Of a stretch of 64,000 nucleotides of DNA, positions 16,729 to 23,542 are shown piece by piece. The notes under the pieces were generated by a model, which was given only the letters and a program-made list of their open reading frames with translations, was not told the origin of the DNA and did not search any database. How positions within the stretch are numbered: position 1 is the stretch's first letter; each line of letters opens with the position of its first letter. Position numbers and translations under genes: made by a program. Origin of the DNA: Cnuibacter physcomitrellae (GTDB taxonomy: Bacteria; Actinomycetota; Actinomycetes; Actinomycetales; Microbacteriaceae). The DNA is taken from positions 1 to 64,000 of the forward strand of contig NZ_BMHD01000003.1 in the NCBI RefSeq assembly GCF_014640535.1. The letters run 5' to 3'.

Positions 16729-17036
16729 GCGAGCCAGACCGCTCCCTGCACGACCAGGACGCCGTGCGGAAGATCACCAACAGACTCAAACGCGCCCACG
16801 GTCAACTCTCCGCAGTCATCTCCGCAGTGGAGGGGGGCGGTGATTGCCGTGAGGTGGTCACCCAGCTCGCCGCCGTCAGCAGCGCTCTGGACCGCGCAGG
16901 GTTCGCGATCATCTCCACCGCCCTGCGCGAGTGCATCACCGACGAACCCGCCGAAGACGCCGCCGACTTGCAATCCAGCAGAGACAAGAAGCTCACGGTC
17001 AGCGAACTCGAAAAGCTCTTCCTCACCCTCGCCTGA
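16725..17036 (+). CDS. CsoR/RcnR-family repressor lacking the copper His ligand (CstR-like)
   Basis: A 103-residue all-helical DUF156 repressor. CsoR copper sensors use Cys-His-Cys. Here Cys41 and Cys70 are kept at the exact CsoR spacing (29 residues), but the His position (66) is Ala, in the stretch STALREC. Loss of His with both Cys kept is the known mark of CstR, which senses persulfides through a di- or trisulfide. The operon partners are rhodanese proteins, which fits. ATGA overlap with the rhodanese gene indicates coupling. The true CsoR of this window is at 46043. Confidence 0.85.
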   Translation: MSEPDRSLHDQDAVRKITNRLKRAHGQLSAVISAVEGGGDCREVVTQLAAVSSALDRAGFAIISTALRECITDEPAEDAADLQSSRDKKLTVSELEKLFLTLA

Positions 17037-17313
17037 CCCATGAGCGCCCGCCACCTCCTTCTCCACGCATACGGTGAAGCCGATACGCCCCTGAACCCCG
17101 CTAGGCACAACGGCGGAAGAGCGCGACGGGACGAGGGCTCAACGGGGGACACGAAAATCCAACATGCCGCCCAGGCGCACGTCACCAAGGACCCGCTCAG
17201 GGGAGGACGTGTTACCAGCTCAGGGTACGTTTTGATCACGAGGAACCAACTGTGAGGCTCCCCGGGGGCCACCACCGCGATCGGTGGATGACGCCGCGGT
17301 GACCCGGAACTGC

Positions 17314-17922
17314 CTAGGCGGACGCGAGCATGATTTGCATCTGCGCGATCTCGGCGGTCTGGTCGGTGATGATCTTCTTCGCCAGGGCAACTGCGTCGGC
17401 GTTCTCGCCGGAGTCGACCTCGGTCTGTGCCATCTCGATGGCGCCCTGGTGGTGTTGGATCATCCGCTCAAGGAACAGCTTCCCCGCGGCGGCACCATCA
17501 GCTTGCTCGAGCGCAGTCATGTCGTCCGCGCTCATCATGCCGTCACTGCCGTGGTCCATCATCATGCCGTCAGTCGATGCGCCCCACGACTCCAGCCAGC
17601 CAGTCATGGTGTCGATTTCCGGCTGCTGCGCGGCCTTGATCTTCTCGGCCAGCTGGGTGACCTTCTCATCGACCCCGGACTTTGACAGCAACGTGTCCGA
17701 CATCTCGATCGCCTGCTGGTGGTGGGCGGTCATCATCTGGGCGAACATCACGTCCTGGTCATTGAAGGTAGCTGATTCCGAGCTGCCCGAGGACATCATC
17801 GTAGAGCTACCGGAGCCGTGGTCCATTCCGGACATCGAACCGGAACCGGACGAGCAGCCGGCGAGCGTGATAGCGGCGGCGAGGACGCCGGTGAGCATGA
17901 GCGTGGTGCGAATTCGAGACAT
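17314..17922 (-). CDS. DUF305-family lipoprotein (copy 1)
   Basis: A 202-residue exported lipoprotein with lipobox LAGC (Cys at about residue 21). A Met/His/Ser-rich linker (GMDHGSGSS) is followed by two DUF305 repeats, each a helical hairpin with TAHHQQAIEMSD and IQHHQGAIEMAQ. The His-His and Met-rich pattern suggests copper binding outside the membrane, and DUF305 genes commonly sit with copper exporters; direct function is unproven. It follows a DUF6153 gene on the same strand. It is about 90 per cent alike by eye to the copy at 49949. Confidence 0.85.
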   Translation of the reverse strand: MSRIRTTLMLTGVLAAAITLAGCSSGSGSMSGMDHGSGSSTMMSSGSSESATFNDQDVMFAQMMTAHHQQAIEMSDTLLSKSGVDEKVTQLAEKIKAAQQPEIDTMTGWLESWGASTDGMMMDHGSDGMMSADDMTALEQADGAAAGKLFLERMIQHHQGAIEMAQTEVDSGENADAVALAKKIITDQTAEIAQMQIMLASA

Positions 17923-17993
17923 AGCAAAAGTCCATTCAGTCAAGGGAGTGAAAGTGGTTCGGGGCATGCCGCCGAAAGGCGGCTGGCCGCGAA

Positions 17994-18425
17994 TCAGGTC
18001 CGACTGATGGAGAGCTTGAGAAGGTCTGGAGGATCTCGGAAAGCTGCGGAGCGCGCAGCCGCGCCGAGCAGGCGGGCATGGACCGTGGACCGGGTGTGGG
18101 GTTGGATGCCCCGCAGGACGCCAGCAACAATTAGGAAAGCACCGACGAGCAGGGCGAGCACGCAGACCATCGCTGTCATGTCGTGGCTCGGCGCACAGTC
18201 GGCGCATCCGTCTTCCATCGGAGCAGGGTGCGTTTGATCCGCGAAGTGGCTGTCAGCGACCACCATGGCGGTGGTACCCGGCTCGCCGTGACCGGTCATG
18301 CCAGAGGCGATGGTGTGCATGGCCAGCAGGCCCGCGACGACTGCCAGGACGACGCCGAGAAGCAGGACCGTTCGCTGAAGCGCAGTGGGGCGCAAGACTA
18401 CGGCCCGTAGCGATCGCAGACTCAT
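17994..18425 (-). CDS. DUF6153-like exported protein (copy 1)
   Basis: A 143-residue protein with an N-terminal basic region and helix (about 18-42, ending LLAMHTIAS), a His/Met/Asp-rich middle (GMTGHGEPG, THPAPMEDGC), a CADC motif (Cys78, Cys81), a second helix (about 86-106) and the C-terminal motif LLKLSISRT. The pattern suggests a membrane protein presenting metal ligands outside the cell. It shares its C-terminal SISRT motif with three other proteins in the window. It is upstream of, and probably co-transcribed with, DUF305. Confidence 0.75.
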   Translation of the reverse strand: MSLRSLRAVVLRPTALQRTVLLLGVVLAVVAGLLAMHTIASGMTGHGEPGTTAMVVADSHFADQTHPAPMEDGCADCAPSHDMTAMVCVLALLVGAFLIVAGVLRGIQPHTRSTVHARLLGAAARSAAFRDPPDLLKLSISRT

Positions 18426-18589
18426 CCGCCGTCCACACCTCCCGTCATCTTGACCGTAGCGTCCGCTACCGAGATACCGCTGTGGGTTGCCGCGCCGGAG
18501 CCACGGTTCGGAGTCGGTGGCGATGAGCGCGCCCCATCCCCGCCAGCCCCAAATCTATGAAAAGTCATGCTCAGCAGAAACCCAGAAGG

Positions 18590-18617
18590 ACCGCTGATAA
18601 CCCCAATTATGTCAACA
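18590..18617 (+). other. dif-like XerC/XerD site A
   Basis: A 28-bp site with XerC-like arm ACCGCTGATAA, 6-bp centre CCCCAA and XerD-like arm TTATGTCAACA. The 11-6-11 layout and the TTATGTCAA arm match actinobacterial dif. The site lies outside genes, 22 bp from the membrane-protein operon, and shares CGCTGATAA with site C. Confidence 0.6.
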
Positions 18618-18639
18618 GATCTTTTCTGAGACGTCATCC

Positions 18640-18912
18640 CTATGGAAAATCGTCCTCGTTTGCAGCCTGCACCGCGCTCTCCTCCGCTCGCTTTGTATGG
18701 CGATACAGAAGCCAGGCGCGCACGCTCCAGGCGATGCCCAACCCGCCGAACATCAGAGCAGCGAACCATGGACGGTGAAAGCCGAGCGCGAGCATGATCA
18801 CCACGATCAGGACGCCGACCCCGAATAGCACACCCGCGAAGAAGAGGGTGCCTTGCCAGGTGTAGCCCCCGTCGTAGAGCCGGTTCCGTTTCGGCCGCTC
18901 CATGCCACTCAC
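18640..18912 (-). CDS. Small two-helix membrane protein
   Basis: A 90-residue protein with hydrophobic helices at about 20-45 (TLFFAGVLFGVGVLIVVIML) and 48-68, then a charged tail ending DDFP. No family is recognised. GTG 18912 overlaps the upstream stop (GTGA) and has GGTGAGG before it, so translation is coupled. It is the last of three genes that form a compact module between dif-like sites A and B. Confidence 0.65.
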   Translation of the reverse strand: MSGMERPKRNRLYDGGYTWQGTLFFAGVLFGVGVLIVVIMLALGFHRPWFAALMFGGLGIAWSVRAWLLYRHTKRAEESAVQAANEDDFP

Positions 18913-19178
18913 CGCCTCACCGGCATCTGCTGCCCTGCGTCTCGGCCATGCTCAGCGACGAAACGTCGACGTCGCCTCTCCACGGAGACGAGATGCACGA
19001 CCCCATACACGGCCATTCCCGCGAGAGGAAGCCACAGAAAGCTGGGAACGCCACGGCTGAGCTGACCAATCCCCAGGATCAGCGCCAAGACAGCGGGAAA
19101 CGCAATCCGGACAATCGCAACATTGCGCGCGCGGCCAAGCGCGATGCGCTGCTGAATCAGACCCGGCTCGTCGCTCAC
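18909..19178 (-). CDS. Small membrane protein, middle gene of the dif-flanked operon
   Basis: An 89-residue protein: a short N-terminal helix (EPGLIQQRIALGRARN), two hydrophobic segments (about 22-62) and a basic tail RRRRRFVAEHG. GTG 19178 overlaps the previous stop. The family is unknown. All three genes of this operon have the same design, with two helices and a charged tail, so they may act together at the membrane. Confidence 0.6.
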   Translation of the reverse strand: MSDEPGLIQQRIALGRARNVAIVRIAFPAVLALILGIGQLSRGVPSFLWLPLAGMAVYGVVHLVSVERRRRRFVAEHGRDAGQQMPVRR

Positions 19179-19414
19179 CGTCCGATCCCAGGGCCCCTCT
19201 GACACTTGCGCGGCCTGCCTTTGCGGAGGGCGAGCCTGAGCCACCATGCGGTGAAAGCGGCGAGCCCCAACGACGCGATCCCGAGCATTACAAAGACCAG
19301 CGGAACACGCGCAGACCCAGCCATAACGAAGAACACGCCCGCAAGCACGACCCCTAGAACGATCGCTATGGCCCCATTCAGCCACCCGAACGTTGACGGC
19401 TTGTACAACCCCAT
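19175..19414 (-). CDS. Small membrane protein, first gene of the dif-flanked operon
   Basis: A 79-residue protein starting MGLYKPSTFGWLNGAIAIVL with two helices (about 10-34 and 38-60) and an Arg/Lys-rich end. ATG 19414 is preferred to longer in-frame starts, which lack hydrophobic character. The promoter must lie in the 50 bp up to dif-like site B. Function is unknown. Confidence 0.6.
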   Translation of the reverse strand: MGLYKPSTFGWLNGAIAIVLGVVLAGVFFVMAGSARVPLVFVMLGIASLGLAAFTAWWLRLALRKGRPRKCQRGPGIGR

Positions 19415-19464
19415 GACGTGGACAGTACGCCGGGGACCCCTCGAGACCAAGGTCCGAGCATCCA

Positions 19465-19492
19465 TGCACCGATACACGACGTTATGTCAACA
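19465..19492 (+). other. dif-like XerC/XerD site B
   Basis: XerC-like arm TGCACCGATAC, centre ACGACG, XerD-like arm TTATGTCAACA. It is in the same orientation as site A, 875 bp away. The XerC arm is less perfect than at A and C (ends GATAC, not GATAA). It resembles site D in its centre and XerC arm end. Confidence 0.5.
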
Positions 19493-19500
19493 GCGGCGGA

Positions 19501-19761
19501 TTAGCTCCCCGCGGTCGCCTGGTTGCCGAGGTCACGCAGGAACTCCCCCCAGCGGGTGTCGGCGTCCGCTCCGGAGTCGAATTTGCCCAGCCAGGCGTCG
19601 AAGGCCGGCGTGCCGACGAGCTTGATCTCGACCCTCAGGATGTGGTGGGCGCCATCCCGGTGGACTTTCGGCACGAGCGACACGACGTGCTCGGGATTGA
19701 TCCACATCCGGGCACTGCCGGCAGGGCCGTCCCTGTCTGGCAGAGGGACGAAGCGCGGCAT
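19501..19761 (-). CDS. Hypothetical protein, 86 residues
   Basis: Starts MPRFVPLPDRDGPAGSARMW and continues INPEHVVSLVPKV; ends WGEFLRDLGNQATAGS. Alternating hydrophobic strands and a terminal amphipathic helix suggest a small alpha/beta cytosolic protein. The phrase NPEHVVSLVPK is echoed by NTDHVSHFTVVK in the protein at 53887, so they may share a fold. No known function. Confidence 0.55.
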   Translation of the reverse strand: MPRFVPLPDRDGPAGSARMWINPEHVVSLVPKVHRDGAHHILRVEIKLVGTPAFDAWLGKFDSGADADTRWGEFLRDLGNQATAGS

Positions 19762-19866
19762 AGGCCCCACTGTGCCGGTGCGGGCACCATCGTCGCAATA
19801 CTCACGCACTCAGGACGCCTGCGCCGCGAAAAGTGGAACTGAGCGAGCTGGGAGTACGCTGGGCGC

Positions 19867-20019
19867 ATGCTCAAAGATACTTCATCCTCCATGACCGCCC
19901 TCGAACGCCTGCTGACGTCGCCGTTCCTGATCTCCACGCCGCGGGGCCGCTTCGCAGGCCCAGCTTGGCTGGCGCTCGCTCTCGTTGCAACGATTTGCCT
20001 CGTGCGGCCGTTCAGCTAA
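19867..20019 (+). CDS. Possible 50-residue membrane protein
   Basis: ATG 19867 opens MLKDTSSSMTALERLLTSPF, followed by a hydrophobic C-terminal helix (AWLALALVATICLV). GAGCTGGGAG lies upstream at a longer spacing. It ends inside the last codons of the convergent flavoprotein gene. Small size and no recognised family keep confidence low. Confidence 0.4.
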   Translation: MLKDTSSSMTALERLLTSPFLISTPRGRFAGPAWLALALVATICLVRPFS

Positions 20020-21406
20020 CCGGCGCGGCCGCCGCTCGGAGCTGCCGGCTCCATGCCTGGGTGGCGACCTGCACGGCGTCCCACGGCGAGCCAAGCGGGG
20101 GCGTGTAGGAGAGGTCGAGGTCGCTCATCGCGTCGACGGTCATGCCGTGATGCAGGGCGGTGGCGTAGGTGTCGACGCGCTTGGCGATCTCCGCTCCCCG
20201 GGCGCCGACGAGCTGCGCGCCGAGCAGCAGCCCGGAGTCGGTGTCGCCGGTGATGCGGATGCTGAGGGGCTTTGCGCCCGGGTAGTAGGCCTTGTGGTCG
20301 TCCGCGATCGCGGTGCCGCTCAGGGGTGCATGTCCGGCGGTGTTGGCTTCGTGGTCGCGGAGGCCGGTGCGGGCGGCGACAAGGTCGAAGACCTTCACGA
20401 CCTGGGTGCCGAGGCTGCCGGCGAACCGAGCATCGCCACCGATCGCGTTCTCGCCGGCCACCCGTCCCTGCTTGTGCGAAGTGGTGCCGAGGGGCAGGTA
20501 GGTGACGCCGAGCAGGCGGTGGTGGGTGACCACGCCGTCGCCTGCCGCCCAGACGTGAGGCAGGCCAGTGCGCATCTGCTCGTCTACGACGACCGCTCCC
20601 CCGGCCCCGACGCTCGCGCCAGCATCCGTGAGGAGGCTCGTGTTGGGTCGCACGCCCACCACGACGAGCACCAAGTCGGCGATGCGGGCGTATTCGTTCC
20701 CATCCTTGAATCCGGTAACGGTGAGGCCGTTGCTGTCACGGGTGATGCCTTCGACGCGGGCGCCGGTGACGACGTCGACGCCGTGGCGGGTGAGTTCGTC
20801 GTGAACAAGCGAGCCAAGTTCCGGGTCGAGGGTGGAGAGCACTTCGGGTCCACGCTGCAACTGCGTGACCTGGAGCCCGCGGACGGTGAGGGCTTCGGCC
20901 ATTTCGAGGCCGACGTAGCCGGCGCCGACTATGATCGCGGTCGCGGGCTGGTGCTCGTCGAGGTAGCGCTCGAGCGCGAAGGTGTCACCCATCGAGTGCA
21001 GCACGTGCACGCCGTCGTCCGGGCCGAGCCCGTCGGGGCCGATGCCGGCGATGCCCGCGGTCGACGGGGATGCTCCGGTGCCGACCATCAGCTCGTCGTA
21101 GGCGATCGTCGATTCCTGCCCGTTGGCGTCCCGCACGGTGAGCTGCTGGCCGGCGACGTCGATGCTCGAGGCGAGGGTGTCGAGCCGGAGCTGCATCCCG
21201 GTCGCTTCGAGATCGGCGTGGGTGCGGTGCGCGAGCGACTGCCACGGGTTCACCTCGCGGGAGAAGTAGTACGGGATGCCGCAGATCGAGAAATTCGGAT
21301 AGGCGTCCGCGACGACGACGGTCACGTCGACGGAGGGATCGAGTTCACGGGCGCGGAGCGCGGTGGAGATTCCGGCGTCGCTTCCGCCGATCGCTACGAG
21401 GTGCAT
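20012..21406 (-). CDS. CoA-disulfide-reductase-like FAD/NAD(P) oxidoreductase
   Basis: A 464-residue single-cysteine flavoprotein of the pyridine-nucleotide disulfide reductase family. Landmarks: FAD site VAIGGSDAGISTALRA, redox Cys42 in NFSICGIPYYF, NAD site AIIVGAGYVGLEMAEAL, second FAD site HVWAAGDGV, and the C-terminal dimerisation domain. The family reduces CoA disulfide or oxidises NAD(P)H. It follows the aquaporin remnant and lies divergent from the ArsR-fusion gene, so it is probably part of the arsenic-responsive locus. ATG 21406 starts at the FAD motif; longer in-frame codons upstream are discarded. Confidence 0.85.
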   Translation of the reverse strand: MHLVAIGGSDAGISTALRARELDPSVDVTVVVADAYPNFSICGIPYYFSREVNPWQSLAHRTHADLEATGMQLRLDTLASSIDVAGQQLTVRDANGQESTIAYDELMVGTGASPSTAGIAGIGPDGLGPDDGVHVLHSMGDTFALERYLDEHQPATAIIVGAGYVGLEMAEALTVRGLQVTQLQRGPEVLSTLDPELGSLVHDELTRHGVDVVTGARVEGITRDSNGLTVTGFKDGNEYARIADLVLVVVGVRPNTSLLTDAGASVGAGGAVVVDEQMRTGLPHVWAAGDGVVTHHRLLGVTYLPLGTTSHKQGRVAGENAIGGDARFAGSLGTQVVKVFDLVAARTGLRDHEANTAGHAPLSGTAIADDHKAYYPGAKPLSIRITGDTDSGLLLGAQLVGARGAEIAKRVDTYATALHHGMTVDAMSDLDLSYTPPLGSPWDAVQVATQAWSRQLRAAAAPVS

Positions 21407-21431
21407 GAGGGTGTGCCTTTCAAGGGGTGGA

Positions 21432-21695
21432 TCAGTGGGTTTCGGCAGGGTGTGGGACCGCGACGTCGCCGGTCGTGCGGGCGGCGATCGGGTAGAGCAC
21501 GAGCAGCAGGCCGAGCCCGAGGGCGATGCTGTTCTGCAGCAGTTGCAAGCCGACGTCACCGGCCGAGAGCTGCTGCGCGGCGATCCCGGAGCCGACGACG
21601 ACCGTCACGAGCAGGCCGGTGCCGACGAACTCGGCGGTGACCCGGCGCGCCAAATGCGGGCGGGACAGCTCGGGGTGAAGGTGTGGGGTTTTCAT
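21432..21695 (-). pseudogene. MIP/aquaporin-family channel with large internal deletion
   Basis: The first helix (RRVTAEFVGTGLLVTVVVGSG) and second helix (LLQNSIALGLGLL) match actinobacterial aquaporins found in ars operons. The frame then jumps directly to what looks like the family C-terminus (LYPIAARTTGDVAVPHPAET). Both NPA motifs and four helices are gone. The 87-residue product cannot form a channel. In intact operons this channel is thought to let arsenite out after ArsC reduction. The reading frame is retained, so the deletion was in frame. Confidence 0.75.
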
Positions 21696-21704
21696 GTCGG
21701 CCCC

Positions 21705-21737
21705 ATCTTGACTCGAACCAACTAGTTCAGTCAAGAT
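21705..21737. promoter_or_regulatory. Inverted repeat ATCTTGACT-N15-AGTCAAGAT (ars operator)
   Basis: Perfect 9-bp arms in the 49-bp gap between the divergent aquaporin remnant and the ArsR-fusion gene. It suits control of both directions by the ArsR domain encoded at 21745. Confidence 0.65.
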
Positions 21738-21744
21738 TGAAACA

Positions 21745-22419
21745 ATGAACATTGAGCGAAGTGAAGAGTTGGAGCGGCGGGCAGCGAAGCACGCCGCGCT
21801 CAGCGAGCCGGCACGGCTGCGCATCGTCGACCTGCTCACGCTGGGCGACCTCTCCCCCACCGAAATCCAGGTCGCGCTCGGCATCCGATCGAACCTCATC
21901 ACCCATCACCTGAACGCCCTCGAAGCCGTCGGCATGATCGCCCGGACCCGCTCGGAGGCCGACAAGCGCCGCTCCTACGTGCACCTGACCACCACCGCGC
22001 TTGCCGGGCTCACGCCGGGTGCGGTGGAACGGGCCGACCGGGTGGTGTTCGTCTGCACCGCGAACTCTGCCCGGTCACAGCTCGCGGCCGCGCTCTGGGA
22101 GCAGCAGTCGACCATCCCGGCCGCATCCGGGGGCACGCATCCGGCCGAGCAGATCGACGCCGGAGCGATCGCGGCCGCGCAGCGCCACCACCTCACCCTC
22201 GCAGACGTGCAGCCGCGCGTGCTCGATGACGTACTCACCGGCACCGATTTCGTGGTCACCGTCTGCGACAACGCCCACGAAGAGCTGGGCGCGACCGGGA
22301 ACCTCCACTGGTCGATCCCGGACCCGGTTCGAATCGGCACCGCCGCCGCATTCGACACCACCTATGCCGAGCTGCACCGACGCATCTCGGACCTCGCTCC
22401 GCGGCTCGCCGCATCCTGA
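21745..22419 (+). CDS. ArsR repressor fused to low-MW phosphatase/arsenate-reductase-like domain
   Basis: A 224-residue fusion. Residues about 1-90 form a winged helix (SPTEIQVALGIRSNLITHHLNAL). Residues about 95-224 form a low-molecular-weight phosphatase fold with P-loop VFVCTANSARSQLA and later FVVTVCDNAHEE and WSIPDP. Fusions of this kind occur in actinobacterial ars loci. The phosphatase-like part could reduce arsenate or act as a sensing domain. The P-loop Cys and Arg are intact (C-T-A-N-S-A-R-S). It is divergent from the flavoprotein operon and followed by stand-alone ArsC. Confidence 0.88.
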   Translation: MNIERSEELERRAAKHAALSEPARLRIVDLLTLGDLSPTEIQVALGIRSNLITHHLNALEAVGMIARTRSEADKRRSYVHLTTTALAGLTPGAVERADRVVFVCTANSARSQLAAALWEQQSTIPAASGGTHPAEQIDAGAIAAAQRHHLTLADVQPRVLDDVLTGTDFVVTVCDNAHEELGATGNLHWSIPDPVRIGTAAAFDTTYAELHRRISDLAPRLAAS

Positions 22420-22446
22420 ACCCCCTGCACCGAACGGAAGCGATTC

Positions 22447-22842
22447 ATGACCGTCACACCTACCGTCCTGTTCATCTGCCAGCACAACGCCGGCCGCTCC
22501 CAGCTCGGGGCCGCGCTCCTCGACCACCTGGCCGGGGGTCGGTTCACCGCGGCCTCGGCCGGGCTCTCGCCCGCCGATGTGGTGAACCCGGCCGTGGCCG
22601 CGACGGTCGCTGAGCTGGGTGTCGATATCTCGGGCAACGTCCCGCGCGAAGTCACGACCGCAGACCTCGACGAGGCCGACATTGTGGTGCTGATGAAACC
22701 AGGACTCGCACTGCCCTCGACGCCGCGCGGCGAGGTGCTGGAATGGTCATTCCCCAACCCGGAAGCGTGGGACGCCGACGCGGTGCGGCCGCTGCGCGAG
22801 GCCGTGGGCGCGCAGATTCAGTCGACGCTCCTGACCCGCTGA
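22447..22842 (+). CDS. arsC: Arsenate reductase (low-MW phosphatase type)
   Basis: A 131-residue cytosolic enzyme that reduces As(V) to As(III) through a nucleophilic cysteine. P-loop: LFICQHNAGRSQLGAA (Cys at about residue 13). The DP-type acid loop is replaced by EWSFPNPEAW near residue 100. In actinobacteria such enzymes use thioredoxin or mycothiol. It lies 27 bp after the ArsR-fusion gene, in the same operon. No ArsB/Acr3 exporter is in the window, and the neighbouring aquaporin is deleted, so the route for arsenite exit is missing here. Confidence 0.88.
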   Translation: MTVTPTVLFICQHNAGRSQLGAALLDHLAGGRFTAASAGLSPADVVNPAVAATVAELGVDISGNVPREVTTADLDEADIVVLMKPGLALPSTPRGEVLEWSFPNPEAWDADAVRPLREAVGAQIQSTLLTR

Positions 22843-22942
22843 GCCTGGCCCGCTAGACGGAGGCCGGGGCACGGCCGATCTGGATCAGGAGCTGCTCCGG
22901 GGACGCGAAGTAGCTCCCGCCGATCGCGGGCGTGGCAGGTCG

Positions 22943-23542
22943 TCACAGACCAAAGGCGCCACCGCTGACGAGGATAAATATACCCAGGCCGATGAGGACG
23001 ATCGGGAACAGTATGTGTTCACCGCGTTCTAGTAGTTCTGCAATGGGCCGACGCGTGGTGATGAACTTCGCAAGGCCGACAAGGCCAGCGACCAGGGCCA
23101 GGAACACGAGGCAATATGCGATCACGGCCGCGGGGCCGATATTGAGAAAGACGGGGACGTAAACGCCAATGTTGTCGCCGCCGTTGGCGAAGGTGACCCC
23201 GGCTACCGTCCACGCCGCGACTTTCTTGCCCTGGACTTTCGCGTCATCATCGTCATCTCGCCGCCGCCGCCAAGCCTGCCAGGCAGCCCACAGCCCTAAT
23301 CCGAGCGGAATGAGGCCGAAGTAGGGGATGACCTCTGGTGGCAGGAACGCCCCGGCGCCGAGCGCCACCAAGACGGAAGCGCCCAGGATGCCGGCGAACC
23401 CGAGGTACTGTCCGACCAGAATGCGGCTCGTGGTTCCTTGCTGCCCCGCCCCTCGCGCGAAAAACAGTGAGAGCACGATGATGTCATCGATGTTCGTGGC
23501 CACGAACAGTCCAACGGCTTGTAGTACCGATGACAGGATCAC
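22943..23542 (-). CDS. CadD-family cadmium resistance transporter
   Basis: A 199-residue membrane protein of the LysE-like CadD family that exports Cd(II). It shows FVATNIDDIIVLSLFFARG at the N-terminus, where the paired acidic residues are typical, and FANGGDNIGVYVPVF in the second half. About five helices are separated by a cytoplasmic acidic loop (RRRRDDDDDAK). GTG 23542 overlaps the LspA stop (GTGA) and is the last gene of the CmtR-CadA-LspA-CadD operon. Two kinds of cadmium exporter in one operon give both ATP- and ion-driven export. Confidence 0.85.
   Translation of the reverse strand: MILSSVLQAVGLFVATNIDDIIVLSLFFARGAGQQGTTSRILVGQYLGFAGILGASVLVALGAGAFLPPEVIPYFGLIPLGLGLWAAWQAWRRRRDDDDDAKVQGKKVAAWTVAGVTFANGGDNIGVYVPVFLNIGPAAVIAYCLVFLALVAGLVGLAKFITTRRPIAELLERGEHILFPIVLIGLGIFILVSGGAFGL

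Larger units (their letters stand above)
17213..18500. repeat. Diverged duplicate of the 49844-51118 segment
   Basis: Shared parts, in order: a degenerate CsoR-type box (17213-17227), the GATCACGAGGAACCAACTGTG-like flank, DUF305, DUF6153, the intergenic CACCTCCCGTCA stretch, and about 40 bp matching the 3' tip of copA (to about 18500). Homology is lost shortly before the dif-like site at 18590. No copA gene remains at this copy, so this is a truncated duplicate. Confidence 0.75.

Noticed and set aside
19985-21640. 551-codon plus-strand open frame
   Set aside because: It is antisense to the flavoprotein gene, whose FAD, NAD and Cys motifs are all intact; the plus frame is Arg/Gly/Val-rich without any motif.
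22855-22942. Minus-strand gene tail (GGSYFASPEQLLIQIGRAP)
   Set aside because: Looks like a coding remnant, but it is under 30 codons with no start and no recognised family.
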